Shown: in pieces, positions 25,693 through 39,052 of the stretch
How positions within the stretch are numbered: position 1 is the first letter of the stretch
Layout: every line of letters starts with the position of its first letter
Source: Sinotaia quadrata
Taxonomy: Eukaryota; Mollusca; Gastropoda; Architaenioglossa; Viviparidae
Direction of reading: 5' to 3'
NCBI GenBank assembly: GCA_028829895.1
Contig: CM054179.1
Coordinates: forward strand, 43,196,617 to 43,260,616
Length of the DNA stretch: 64,000 bases
Program-made: the position numbers and the translations under genes
Notes under the pieces: generated by a model
Database searches by the model: none
What the model was told of the DNA's origin: nothing
Seen by the model: only the letters and a program-made list of their open reading frames with translations

Positions 25693-26295
25693 GAACCTGC
25701 CACAATTTCAACTGTACATCAGACGGTTCAAGCGATCTCTATGAATCACTGGGCAAGTAAAGCAAAGAACGGGAGTGTTCGGTGAAGTGAAGTGATTGTT
25801 ATATTCTCACTAAATCTCACAAAAATTAACACGTCACAGTGCACGAAAATGACCAGCCTTTAGCAGTGCACACATTTCTTGCAGGCTGACGGAAAGACAT
25901 TAATGTTAACAACATGGAATATCGCAGACTGCTTAATTGCCTAATTAGTTTGAAGACACCGCCTCTACCCCTCCTGTTCTCCCCTCTCAGCAATACTCAC
26001 AATGCATATCTTTACAAGGAAGAGAAGGAGAAAAAAATACAATACGCGAGTATGTAAATTTAAGAAACTTTTTAGTGAACTATCGTGTATCAAAATTAAA
26101 CTGGTTGATTTTAAGAAGTTTTTGTTCTTTCGGACGATGCAAGCCCCCCCCCCCTCCCCATCTTCTCTTAAATCTGTTGGGTGTGGTACGTTCGTAGATT
26201 TATTGGCGTGAAATCTAATGAACTGTTGATATTGTAGTTAAGTATGTATTTGCATTTTGCTTGCAAATTGAATGTATAAATCAATCTTCATGTAA

Positions 26296-26318
26296 AGAAA
26301 GAAAGAAAGAAAGAAATC
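26296..26318. repeat. (GAAA)n repeat
   Basis: Five gaaa units, followed by related A-rich sequence. Confidence 0.85.
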
Positions 26319-27077
26319 AACAAAAGAAACTAACAAAAGAAACAAACTAAAGAAACAAAAGACGACTTTCCTCTCAAGTTAGTGAACTTTTTTTTTTTAT
26401 TTACCCCTTTTTTTTTTTTCTTTTTTAGCGTGAACATAGTCTGAGCATTCTCGACAAGTTGGATGTATTCATAACGATTATTTAAGTTTTTCTTTTCTTT
26501 TTCTTCTCCCTCAACAGACTGCACATAGCGCTTATGTTGTGCTTTGGCGCCATTGCTTGGAGTGAATTAAAAACTCACTAAGTCTTTCAACATTTAGTTC
26601 AAATCTTCTACGAGCGCGGTAGTTCTGTTGTCGGTTCCAAAGGTTTAAGATTTTTAAAATCTGGAATAAGTGTGCTAAAACTGTGTGGTTATTTAATAGT
26701 CTTCTATCTTAAAAAAGATTTCGTGGACGTACTTTGAATTAGATTATGAAATGTTTGTACAGTCAGGACAGATATTGTAGATACGAAGGGTGATATTTAA
26801 AATGGAAAGGAGATATTAAAAAATTATTTTAGTATTGCTGTATATTTAAAATATCTTTGTGTGTAAATAAAATAATCTGTTATTTTAAAGTGTGTCACTG
26901 ACATGAAACTATTATAGCTTAATAATTTTCTTTGTCATTTCATATTAAGTTTCCTTATAATATTTTACCGCAATCTAAAGGACTGATCCACAAAAAGTTT
27001 GTAAATTTTCAACAGTTGTTGTAGATCATTAAGAGGCAGAGTTCTATAATTTTTTATCTTATATATCCTAAGTCTAG

Positions 27078-27078
<1 letters not shown>

Positions 27079-27134
<56 letters not shown>
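27079..27134. repeat. (CA)n microsatellite
   Basis: About 28 uninterrupted CA units. Confidence 0.97.
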
Positions 27135-27136
<2 letters not shown>

Positions 27137-27625
27137 ATGTCCTCTAGGCACCAAAACATAGGATTTAAAAAATAAAATAAATTAACATTTGCAAGGATTA
27201 AAAAAAAACATTCTTTTTCTGTAGAATTTTATATATTTACCTTCAGCGTAGCTTAAATCTCGCCTGCTCGATAGGTTGATTTGTTTGAGATTTTTGACAA
27301 AAACAATTCGTTGGTAGAAATAGGAGAAAGGACAAGTCGGTATAGGTTTCACTGAGTTGCATTTTTTTCCCCCCTTTATATGCCTTCAGCGCTGGCAGTG
27401 TCTTGTAGAGCTTGTCAGATGCAGTTGCCAAGGATGTTTAACGGTTCAAAAATCGTTGACGCAAACTTCCATCATTCATTTCTTCATCTCATCAGCGTTT
27501 CTGACACTAACTAGGCAGAGTGTTTGAAACGCCAGCGGTCAGCCAACTTAACATTTCAGTTTCTTGAATGATATGAAATGATGAAATGAACAACTAGATC
27601 ATGTTAACTCTTGCGCACTTCTGTA

Positions 27626-28121
<496 letters not shown>

Positions 28122-28286
28122 AAAGATGGTTCGGTGAGGAGGAAGTGTATTGTGCAGAACCAAATGGCATATCGCATGCTCTCGATAATATTGTAATCAG
28201 TGCTCTTGTAACTTGTCGAAAGCAAAAGATGTCAGTAAGGATATGTTTGACCCTCTACTTTGTGCATATTTGTGTTCGGTGTATGT

Positions 28287-28319
28287 ATGTGTGTGTGTGT
28301 GCGTGCGTGCGTGCGTGTT
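28287..28319. repeat. (GT)n(GTGC)n microsatellite
   Basis: GT units pass into gtgc units. Confidence 0.9.
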
Positions 28320-29483
28320 ATGCGGAAGTGAGGAATGTGCTCATCACTTTCAAGAAATTACTATTGATAATAAAGAAGAAAACAGGAAGTATGATTTTTT
28401 CCGAATTTGATTCCTGAAGTTTACGTGATCTCAAACGAAATACTACACGTATAATACTCACATTTCTGTCCCGCCACATCCTAATGAAAGTAGTCACGCA
28501 TGTCATTAAAAATAAAAAATAAAAACTGCAGACACTTTGTTAAGATTTTGATTTTATTTATTATATTATATATTTATACGTTTACTATGATGTCTTTTGA
28601 TAAATTCAATGAGTGGTTTTGGAAGAAGTACACGCCTTGAAAACAACAGTTGACAATTAAAAATCCCGATACTGCTCCACTCCAGCAGCATTTATCCGTC
28701 CCCATATTGCTGTATACTTTCTAAGGGTACCTGATCCCACCCCGTTGGAAACACACTATACAATTCTAATCACGCACGCCTCAATTGTGTGTAACGCAGT
28801 TGTCAATGCAGATGAAACCAACTGCAAACATTTTTTAACGAGAACCGGTGATAACTCACCTCAGAAGCTGAATTCTTTGAAAGAATCTATAAAGCCATCA
28901 CAGAATCGTACGTGGAATACAATTGTCCGGAAAGAAGAACGGGGGTTAGGGGTGGGTGGAGGAAAAATGGTTCGAAGAATATTGAACTGATCAATACCCT
29001 GCCTTGAAGGTTCCAATTTCCTTCCATTCCAAAGCGGTAGGGAAATGTCTGTTTGCGGGTTGTGCCCCTTGGCTGTGCAATTCGTCTTGTGACGTTCCAC
29101 ATGGCGCTGGTGATGAACATTTATGCCTTTACAGACTTTAAGGAATCGTTCACGCTTCGTTGGTTTTAAAGAGAAATATAGTGAATTGAAATGTAGTAAT
29201 AAAACTAGGTTTTGAACTAGAATATAAAAAGGGGGTTACAATAATAAAATAGCATAAGTTGTTTGTTATTTTTAAAAAAAACCAAACTAAATATAGAAAA
29301 ATAAACGAAACACTACAATTTGCAAAATCTGTCAGTTTTGTTTTATTTTTTTTTCATTTTGTGGATTTTCATTCTGACAGATTCAGAACATAGGATGAAT
29401 AAAAATAAAATATAAAACACATAGTGCTTGCAATCGCATATCCTGACGCATCTAATACACTCCTACTCACTTATAGCTTTTCA

Positions 29484-29655
29484 TGCACACAACCATATTC
29501 GCACGCACACAACCATATTCGCACGCACACAGCCATATTCGCACGCACAGCCATATTCGCACGCACACATCCATATTCGCATGCACACAACCATATTCGC
29601 ACGCACACAGCCATATTTGCATGCACACAGCCATATTCGCATGCACACAACCCTC
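29484..29655. repeat. 20-bp minisatellite, about nine copies
   Basis: Units read gcacacaaccatattcgcac, with g/a/t variants at two sites. One copy is two bases short. The open frames over it are by-products. Confidence 0.95.
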
Positions 29656-29929
29656 TTTCCCTCCCTTCCCATTTTGTGTTCATTCAACATATGTACTGAG
29701 ACTAACGTCACCAGGCATGACCTTTTGAACTTAATTATTTTGCTGATATACAGATAGTTTGGTATTGGTATTCCTGGACAAGCTCATAGGATGTCAACAC
29801 AATCACTTGAAAACTATTTTAAGGGATCAACTCATGCACATTGCTAATTTACTTAATTTTTACTGACCATGTTATGTATTGAAACTCGATATTGTGAGAA
29901 AATTAGAGAATCATCTGGAACTCTTTTCT

Positions 29930-30620
29930 GAAACTGCATAAATGTCCAGAATGGAGTAGATAGTGCGATTGGGTGGATTTACTAGTTCTACAAAATTATA
30001 AGTACAAAATATTAACTGTTCCAAACACCCAAAATGTGCCGTTAACCAAACCACAAATTCGGGACAAGTTTACAAGTGTCTTGTTCACAATTTTTATACA
30101 CTGGTGTACAAGAAAAACAAGTTAATTGGCCTGACTGGCTGACACAAGAGCCTCGAGATATATTTCTGTTCTTTTGAATTTGCAAGTTGGGAGATATCTA
30201 GTCTTGTAAAAAGATAATCTTTCAAATTAACCACCTTAGCAGTTCTCTAGCAAGGTTGGTTAGCACTGGTCTGTGTTCTAAAAATAAGTTATTTATGAGA
30301 GTTTACTTCTATTTACGAAATCTGAGCGACCTGATTGCAGGCGTTCAGTGTGCTCATGCATGACTAAGGTGCACATTTGGTGAAAAGAATGCATTCACAC
30401 AATCACCTAGATGCCACTAGTCTGGACCGTTAAACTTTCATCCAGTGCTCTCACGGTTATTTTATTGCTCACATTTACAAGATAAAGTCGCCAAGCAAGA
30501 GTAGCGAACATTTAATAAAATTAAAGAAATTAGGTAAATTTAAGAAAAAATATAATAATTAATTTTCGCTTATGCTATTTGTATTTCGAGTGTTACAAAT
30601 AGGTTGTGTCATTTCCCTAC
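29930..30620 (+). repeat. Dispersed repeat family A, copy 1
   Basis: Several blocks occur in the same order and orientation here and at about 49640-50430. Examples are tacaaaatattaac, then a block around ggttggttagcactggtctg, then gagcgac followed by catgcatgactaagg, then an actagtctgg block, and finally aatataataattaatt followed by tatgctatttg and a cat/tattcg run. Divergence is high, with many small indels. No terminal inverted repeats or coding capacity are visible. It is probably an old non-autonomous element of unknown class. Confidence 0.5.
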
Positions 30621-31904
30621 ACAGGAGGAGGAGGAGGAGGACATGTTTGAATGCTAGAGCTATTTTTAATTGCCGTGAAAAGTTAATTTTTACTGCGTCA
30701 TGAAGTAAAACGAAATACTTAATATTTTTCAACTATTGCAATTCTAAATACTAAGTGTTAGAGAGAGTATTTCTTTCTGCTTAAATTTATGTAAATTTAT
30801 TTTCAACCATTTTTACTTTCTCACACATTATTTTAATGTAGAGTCTTTCATTAGAGTGTGTTCTTATTGCATCCACTGTTGCTGATTCTTGTTATGTATT
30901 ATTTGGGATAATATTTTCTAGCAACTTCCTTATAATAATTGGTGTAAAATTACGCTTATTCTGTTATTATATGTTTAAACAGTTCAGTTTTGCAGTTGTT
31001 TGATTATGCCTATTATTAGCAGAGAATGATGTAAATTACACCAATCCTTCCTATTAAGTGGTACATTAAAACAACTGCATAGATGAAACAACTCTCCCTC
31101 CCCCCCCCCCCCCTCTATATGCCTGTCATTGTAACTAATTTAGAAAATAAACATCAGCAACATAAATATGTCTGTTTTCATTTATGTTCATACACATCAA
31201 TTACAAATCAGAAAAAAAGAATTGCTTGCTGTAGATTAAAGCTAATCTGAAATACGTGTTTCATTGAAGTTGTTAATGCCTTTCTTTCAAGTCCTATTTT
31301 ATGATACACTTATAATCTGTAATGCTTGTGGTAATTAAATTTTCTTGCATGAGGTCTAGGAAATTGTCTCTTGAATTTAAATGTATATTTAATTTATATA
31401 TTCTTTTATGTTTTGCTTTAGAACACATTTTATGTATTCGTTCTAAGCCCATACTTTTTCATTACTTTTTTGTAGGGCTGGGTATGGTTTGAGGATTCTG
31501 ATAGTGTACGAAGCTTTTTCTCATTTTAAATTCAAAAGATTTTACATAAGTGCACTTAAACTAAAATAAGACTTTTTAAAAAATGCAGTGACCTACCTAT
31601 CTACCCGTCTATCTTGCTATGTATGGATGGTGAATGCATGTATAGACGTTGGTATCGTGCACCACACTCACCCCATGTGAAATATGTGTGCAAGTATACA
31701 GTCACAATTCACAAAGTGTTGTGATTGGCTGCTCACCACACATATCAGTTGACAGATATAGGCACATCCTATTCACATTCAGTTGTGCTTAGTCAACTGT
31801 AGAATGTGGATATGATGAAAAGATGAGTCTGATGAAGAAATAGCAGGCCTATAATATATATCAAAAGAATAGATTAAATCACTTACTGTTTACATATGTT
31901 AATA

Positions 31905-32205
31905 CAAAGAGGGGGCTCGAGTTATCTTCTTGAACTATCACTCTTCTATTCTACATTATCTATCATTCATCCTTGTAACACTTGTCACCAGCCAGAAGGT
32001 GTGTTTCGGGGTTTAGCCTAAGATTAGGGGCGGCCCAACGTGGTGGAGAATTAGCATCTTGCCCATCTCTCAGCAAAACGTCACACTCCTCTCTGATGAA
32101 ATCTAAATCGCCCTCACTGACAGGAACATATTGTTGGCCTCTGACTTGCCAAGGCGACCCTTGGTAAATGGTACATTGAGTGTCTGTTTCTTCAACTATT
32201 TGCAT
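31905..32205 (-). mobile_element. Dispersed repeat copy 2, 3' end of an unknown element ORF
   Basis: On the minus strand an 80-codon frame from 32205 to 31963 ends in CYKDE-stop. Its last 33 residues (including DANSPPRWAAPNLRLNPETH) align without frameshift to the copy at 3841-3942 on the + strand. The nucleotide similarity continues about 60 bp past the stop codon, through a segment containing gataatgtagaatagaagag. Conservation of both frame and stop between inverted copies 28 kb apart suggests the end of a mobile-element ORF. The segment after the stop starts TGTAGAATAG and could be the edge of an LTR or a 3' UTR. I do not recognise the protein. Confidence 0.6.
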
Positions 32206-32261
32206 TTTTATTCTCTCGTCACATGTATGATGGTAAACATATGAATGGTGTGTATGTGTTT

Positions 32262-32270
32262 GTGTGTGTG

Positions 32271-32302
<32 letters not shown>

Positions 32303-32311
32303 TGTGTGTAG
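32262..32311. repeat. (GT)n(GTGC)n microsatellite
   Basis: About ten GT units are followed by gtgc units and more GT. It lies just beyond the 5' end of dispersed-repeat copy 2. Confidence 0.95.
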
Positions 32312-32830
32312 AAGACACTAAATGTTCATATCCTGCAGAAATGAAGTTTTATACCCTCTCAGACCTCGCCGGTCTTCACTGAATTAACACCCATCATTTA
32401 ATACTACTCGCTAAATCAGGACATTTCTTAGGGAGAAATTGAACAATCTTCTCCTGATATTCATCATCATTTTTAAATTGTCATAGCTTAGTTTAGTTTG
32501 CTAATTATACAAGTCATTAAGTAATAGTAATAGTTTTGAAGCAGTAGGAAGTTATCTACCATTTATAGTTTCGATTTGTATTTCTATTCCTATTTATTAC
32601 TTCCTTTTCTCATTAATTTCTTCTTCAATGTTTGTAGTTAATTTTTTAAGTTTTCTTTTCTTTCTTTTTTTTTTACTATTACTTTATAGTTCTTTCTCAT
32701 CGGCTGAAATTTGTAACTGTGACAGATATAGAAGTTATTTTCTTAATGCTTTCTCATTCTGCATCAGTTAGTAGCTCTTAGCCTCTGAGAAAATGGTAGC
32801 GAGTAAGCCATCTCGGTATCCATTATCCAT

Positions 32831-32970
32831 TATCTTTCCTTTTAAATAAGATAGACAGAGCTAATTTGAATACTTGAAAACAATAATCGTTTCGTATCTT
32901 TCCTATCTTTTAAATAAGATAGACAGAGCTAACATGAATACTTGAAAACAATAATCGTTTCGTATCTTTA
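32831..32970. repeat. Direct tandem duplication of about 66 bp
   Basis: The segment tttaaataagatagacagag...tgaatacttgaaaacaat...cgtttcgtatctttc occurs twice with two or three substitutions and a small indel. Confidence 0.95.
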
Positions 32971-34009
32971 CTTTTCGAGACTACTGAGAGGCTCGAACTC
33001 CTTTTGGATTTCTGTCAGAGATATAGCTGTCGATGGTTACAATCTTTTCACAACGGTTCAACCTTATCTAATAAAGCTGGTTAGGTACTTTCTTTTTCTT
33101 TCTAAAAACTATGTTTATTTTAAAATTTTCGAAACTTTCCAAATAATAGTAATTTTGGGTCATTGTGTTTGATTTAGTCTAAAGCAAAATAAGAAATCCG
33201 TCGAAAGTTGGCTAAATGGGTTTCTGTATCGTAATCCTAAGATAAATATAGTGTGGCAGAATAGTTTAAGACAGAATGGACTGGATGTGACCTTTACACA
33301 GAGGTCTTGTATAGGGAGGGTGTGTGCGGGGTGGTTGTGGTGGTGATTTACAATAGGACAATCTGGTTTAGAATAATATAATTGATTCCTGTTACTTAAA
33401 TTAGTGTGTTGCCATCCCACTTAGGGTAATATTAATTCATAAAGTTTAATCCATCCCATCTACCTTCATGATATATAGCTTTTAAAGAAATATGTGTACC
33501 CAGTATTGGGGTAAGTGATCACTTTGCAGTGTGTGTGTTTTCAGACAATCCATAGGTAAACATTATTAATCATAACCATACATTGCATGGTCACATTTCA
33601 CTCCTACTGAAATTTTAATAAGTCCTTATTTCTCTATATGTTTGAGACGCTTACGTTCATGGCGTCTTTTATATAACAGATCCACTCAGGTTTGATGTTT
33701 CCTTATTGATACTTTCCTATCTATTTTCAACAAATATGCTTCAGTTCTTCAACAAAATATAAATGCCAGGCCTTTCTTCTACAAACGTTTCTTTCTTATC
33801 TTTTAGATTTGTACTCACCTAAGAATATTTTAATATTCCTTTTATTTCTATTGTCGAATATTTCAAGTGTTTATCTAATCTAAATATTAAGAATCCTTGT
33901 GGGCAGACGGAGTTAAAAACAAACTTTTGTAGCTTACATCTCCACACATTTCTGGTAGTCTAACTTTTGTTGATAACCAGTACATTGCCTTTAAAGCACT
34001 ACACCTCTT

Positions 34010-34690
34010 TTGTTTAAGTGTGCTAAAGTCAGTCCACTCTTCAAACTGGTGACGATCAAGAAGACCATATACATACTTTCCATTGCGTCCAAACCACTGG
34101 AAAGGCTCATTATTTTACCATCTTGTAGAGTATATTGCAAGTAGAGGGGTTTTGCCGTGTATATCAATCCGGCTTTAAAATGTATCACTCTTGCGAAGCT
34201 GGACACTGTCTGATTACCTTGTCTTGATTCCTTAACAATAGTACACTTATAGGTTCTATATTCATTGATCGTAGCAAAATCTTTTGATACTGTCAATCAC
34301 TCCAGACTTCCTGAAAGACTTAGAGTCTGTGGTCTTCACCAAAGTACTCTCAATCTTAAATCATACCATTACTCTGTCTGCACTAGCAGTGAACTGTCAT
34401 GGCTCAGGCTTCTAACAATTGGTATCCTCAGGGTTCAATTCTCAGGCCAGTTTTGTTTTTAAATTTATGCATTAACGATATCAACATTATTTTACATTCA
34501 TTACATGTGAAATGATACACAAGTTCACAATACTGACACCAATCATAACATCAGCAATATCAGTGCATGCTAATAAAAGCATGAATGAGCTAGAAAATAT
34601 GTGGCTTAGTAAAAGCATGAATGTTAACATATCGCATTATTATCAGTGCCTCTTGGAAGCAAGCAAAATAAACAGAGAAAATGTCGCCCC
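34010..34690 (+). mobile_element. Decayed LINE reverse-transcriptase fragment
   Basis: Translating the + strand across several frameshifts and stops gives the ordered landmarks of a non-LTR retrotransposon reverse transcriptase. First comes a CAKVSPLFKTGD segment (family: KxAxVxPIFKSGD). Then come a YQSGFKMYHSCEAG segment (family: QSGFRxxHSCETA), a SFDTVNHSRLPERL segment at about 34273-34312 (family: KAFDTVDHSILLxKL), and, near 34430-34500, GSIL-RPVLF then CINDINI (family: GSILGPLLFLIYINDI). The order and spacing match the fingers-palm region. The catalytic YADD region near 34510 is too damaged to read. The style resembles CR1/RTE-like elements, but I cannot fix the clade. The copy is dead and sits inside the large MOCOS intron in the sense direction. 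Confidence 0.75.
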
Positions 34691-34756
34691 TTCAATATGC
34701 AATGATATATTCTAAAAAAAATTTTAAAAATATTATGCTAGTTTTTCAATTCAGCA

Positions 34757-34900
34757 CTCGAGGAGGTCTAATCGACCATAATCTACACTCTACAGTAACT
34801 GCCTCAGGTCTAGCATTTAACCATCAAAGCTTTGGGAGTTCTAATCCACCATCATTTACTGTGGTTGCCTCAGGTCCAGCATTTAACCAAAACTGTCACA
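34757..34900. repeat. Two imperfect copies of a segment of about 65-80 bp
   Basis: Both copies share ggagttctaatcgacca-like sequence, then gcctcaggtctagcatttaa. They lie just after the LINE relic. Confidence 0.7.
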
Positions 34901-35724
34901 GCATTCTTTTCAGCTGTCCTAATATATAAAATGCTAGATCTTCTACTGGGTTTGAAGCTGACATGCACAGACATTATTGGTCACATCATTGTTCAACTGG
35001 GTTTACCCTCTTTCTAATTGCTACTCAAGGGGCACCACTCTGAAGTGTTAACCAGGTTTACCCCATTTCTAATGGAAGCAGTAAACCACTTCACATATTC
35101 TTCTGTCAGTTTGAGGTTTATGAATATGTTGGAATATATCTTCCTGAACCTGCTTTTAGCCATATTTAATTAGCAAGGTTTTGCTATGTCAGAATTAATA
35201 TTATTGACAGATCTGAACAGAGAAAAACTGGTGTATGGTAATAATATACATGAAAATGTTGTTTACCTAGAAATATTTGCTTTGAAAGCACACGAGAAAG
35301 CTAGTATAATTTGGATTTATTTAAGTCCAACAGATCTAAAATTAGAAATAAAAATTCATGCCGTAATTGATTTCGTCAAACGATAGGTAGGGTTATTCTT
35401 TTTCTAGTTTAATACTAAAACACTTTAACTGCTTCAATTTGCAGACAGGTGTTCTGTCATGCAGACATTAATGTTGTTTTCATGACTATTGCTCTACTGT
35501 GTGTGGCAAGTATGTACTATTTAACAGTCCTCATAGAACTTTACAAAACTTTAAAAACCGTTAACACGTTAACATTCATGAAATATTCTAGAACCCACTA
35601 AGAGTCTACCAACAACAAAAGGTGTCTGCAGTAAGAATATTAACATAATTCCAGAAAAGAATAATGTAATAACTGTACATTTTAACGGACATGACTATCG
35701 TAAGAGCATCTTGGCGGGTGAAAT

Positions 35725-35729
<5 letters not shown>

Positions 35730-35809
<80 letters not shown>

Positions 35810-35813
35810 CACA
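35730..35813. repeat. Compound microsatellite (CT)n(CA)n
   Basis: About 21 CT units are followed by about 20 CA units with one CG interruption. Confidence 0.97.
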
Positions 35814-36081
35814 GAGATACCAAAGTTAGCATTTTGCAAGCAAGTTCCTTTTTATATTATGTATACTGCAAGAGATTTCTAGTTTGAACACGAGAGATGT
35901 GTCGCGTACCGCCTTTCACGTCAAGTTGCTAACTAATCGAAACAGCTGGGTTTCTGGCCTACTTTTATAGCCTATGCGAGTATGAAATTTGCGTTGCTGC
36001 TGAAGTACTGTGCAAGCAAGCCATTTGTTAGGGTTTTTCTTTCTCTTACTCATTCATCTGTTGCTCTTCTTAACCTCTCTC

Positions 36082-36085
<4 letters not shown>

Positions 36086-36159
<74 letters not shown>
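36086..36159. repeat. (CT)n microsatellite
   Basis: About 36 uninterrupted CT units, followed by a short cacgcacac. Confidence 0.97.
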
Positions 36160-36160
<1 letters not shown>

Positions 36161-37840
36161 GCACACGTCATTATCAACACTCACAAAGGAGCAGATCTCA
36201 AAATTTTTTTTAAAGTATTCATTTATAATTTCGTTGTTGTTGGAAATATATATTGGCGTTACGTATCATTTATCAGACAACTGAGATTCACTTTTAAGTA
36301 GCAATTGCCAACATTCAATTGGACTGGACTGGATCTGACGCGTGCTAGAAGTATTGTATGTCGTTTTGAATAAATGAAAACGTAACTCCTTTAATGAACC
36401 CAGCCCGGAAACGAAGCCTGGCGTCATAGCTGACTGATTTAGAAGTTTCAGGTTTATGGATTGAACGACCTCGTGAAATCGGAATGTCTGTGTTTTCATT
36501 TGATCGATTGAATAGTGACGTTAAAAACTCTGTGGGGTGGGGGAGGAATAGTTTTTTTCTTCTTAATAATCCATTTCTCCTTGTTTAAAAAAATAACAAC
36601 AAAATTATTTGAGTGCTACATTAGTAATTAACTTGAGGCACATTTACTAAATAATCTTTTAATATACCGCAAAGTTTTTTTAGCGGAGAAGATTTTTCGT
36701 TAGTTGTATTTATTCGGGTGTGCCACAACCACCCTAAATAAATGAATGAATGCTTAATGTCCAAAAGATTTAATTAAAAGAAATCGCATCGATTAAGAAA
36801 GGGCCACCAGCTATATTCCTATTATTAAATGTATTTTGTTACAATATACGTGTGAAAATGTATCGATGGTACAGTAACTAAACACGACCATTTCTAAGTA
36901 GGTTACGTCATAGTAGCATAGGTATATTGCTTATTAACATATAATTATAAACTCTTAACCTATTATTATTATTCTGTCGAATCATATTTCAAATTGTAAA
37001 AATGTCTTGTTTAATTAATTATGAATGAAGTTTATTTATTAATTTAAATGTTCACATATTTATTTATGTTTGAATTTAACCTTTCCACTAACCACTCCCT
37101 TTATAGCGTTTTATCTTTGTGGAAAATAGAATATATTTAAAAAGAAATAATTGGCTTCTTTTTTCGCCCACTCTCTTCATTCTCATGTCATTCCCAATCT
37201 TGAACCAGCACCTTGGTAAAGGAAATTATTTATGGTAAAAGCGGAAACCTCTCTAAATGACTAGACTAAAAGGAAGTGACCCAGTGGCAAATTATCGATT
37301 TCTGTAAGATGCTGTACACCACCTTGGAAGAAAACTTATTCTATGAAATACGTAAAAATAAGACTGATAGAATACTGACAGTTCGGATGGAGAAAACAAA
37401 TAAGAGTAAGCAAACAAATAAACGATTTAAATTAGATTATTGTGCGTGTGTATGTGTCTCTGTGAATCACAGGTTTTTGAACGAGCGTAATTTGAACGAG
37501 GCGTGTCTGATATCCTACCGTCACACTTCAGTACGTTTTAATAGTTTTTTTTTAACCTAACTACACAATTTTTTAACGTATCGCTCCATCTGTTATGCCA
37601 GAAGTTATATTCCAATAAAAGTAATTTGTTATAAAAATAACATAATCGGTCGGATCTGCGTGTCACGCACTGGTTAGGAATCAGCATTCGCTTAATAGTG
37701 TAGTCCTCATAGATAAACCCGGAAACTTTAACCTCGGTAGCTCTCAGATTCGTTTTGACCTTAGAATGACTGCCCATTGGGAACGATTGAAAACAGATCT
37801 TGGTTTGGGGCAACTGGATTTTATTTAACAAAAGTAAATA

Positions 37841-37848
37841 AGATAGAT

Positions 37849-37937
<89 letters not shown>

Positions 37938-37957
37938 TGATTGATTGATTGATTGAT
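37841..37957. repeat. (GATA)n(GATT)n microsatellite
   Basis: About 24 gata units are followed by five gatt units. Confidence 0.97.
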
Positions 37958-38924
37958 ACAGAGGGAGGGAGAAATAATCACTAATGCTCATCTTAACGAC
38001 ATGCAATTATTCATCTAGATAAGCCTTACTTTTACTGCCATTGGGAAGGGGACATGGGGCGAATTTGTGAGATGGAGAGAGAGAGGGCACCCCAGACACC
38101 ATGGAGAATTCAAGTTTCATGGAATGCTGGTTACTTCTGTTCTCGGCACAAATAAGTAGTTGATGTGATCCATCCCGTGCTCACAGTGGCGATTACTGGA
38201 AAGGTTAAACCGTTAAAGGGTACGTCTGAGAGATTGATGTAACCTTCGGGTCATAAGTCTTTCAGATTGCTTGGAGCGTAACAGGTAACAGTCCTCAGCA
38301 AATGGTAGGCAGATACTTAATGTCCCATCAGACTTGGCAGTCATTTCTTATTGAAGTGAATCAAGCTGCTTCCTATCGTGCATGCCTGCGACTTTCTTAC
38401 TTCACATGAGTCAGAGGTGTTTCTTCATGCCAGAGGGTCTGTATAAAAAGAAATAATCCTGCTACTACTTATTAGGCGATGTCATTCCTAAAATCCGAGT
38501 GTAGGGGTTGGGGGTGGGGAGTTGATTTAGCGTGCAACAGAACTAAAGTACATTACGTGTGGTCTTCTTTTCTTAAAACTAACGACTCCACCTGTACTTG
38601 TACTATTGCCTTGTTCTGTGTTCGGTTGGAAGGTTTGAAGCTGAAGGCCAGATAACTTTGCAAGAAATACTTTTGGGGTATGGGGTTATTGTTCCTTATT
38701 GCGGCATTTGTCATTTAATTTAATTTTGTTGTTGCGTTCTTTTTGCTGTTCATCATTTCTCTTAGCGTTAACATTTTGTATATATGATTGAAGAAAATTA
38801 GTCAAAGCAATTTCTACTTAGATACATTTTAACAAAAGCTGTAAAAGTTCCGATTTTAAACATATTCACACGAAAGAACCTGTCTGTCCGTCTATACATA
38901 TATCTGCATGTCTGCGATACATAT

Positions 38925-38929
<5 letters not shown>

Positions 38930-38999
<70 letters not shown>

Positions 39000-39052
39000 C
39001 ACACACACACACACATATGCACATACACACACACACAGACACACACACACAT
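38930..39052. repeat. Compound microsatellite (CT)n(CA)n
   Basis: About 34 CT units are followed by interrupted CA units to 39052. Confidence 0.97.
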
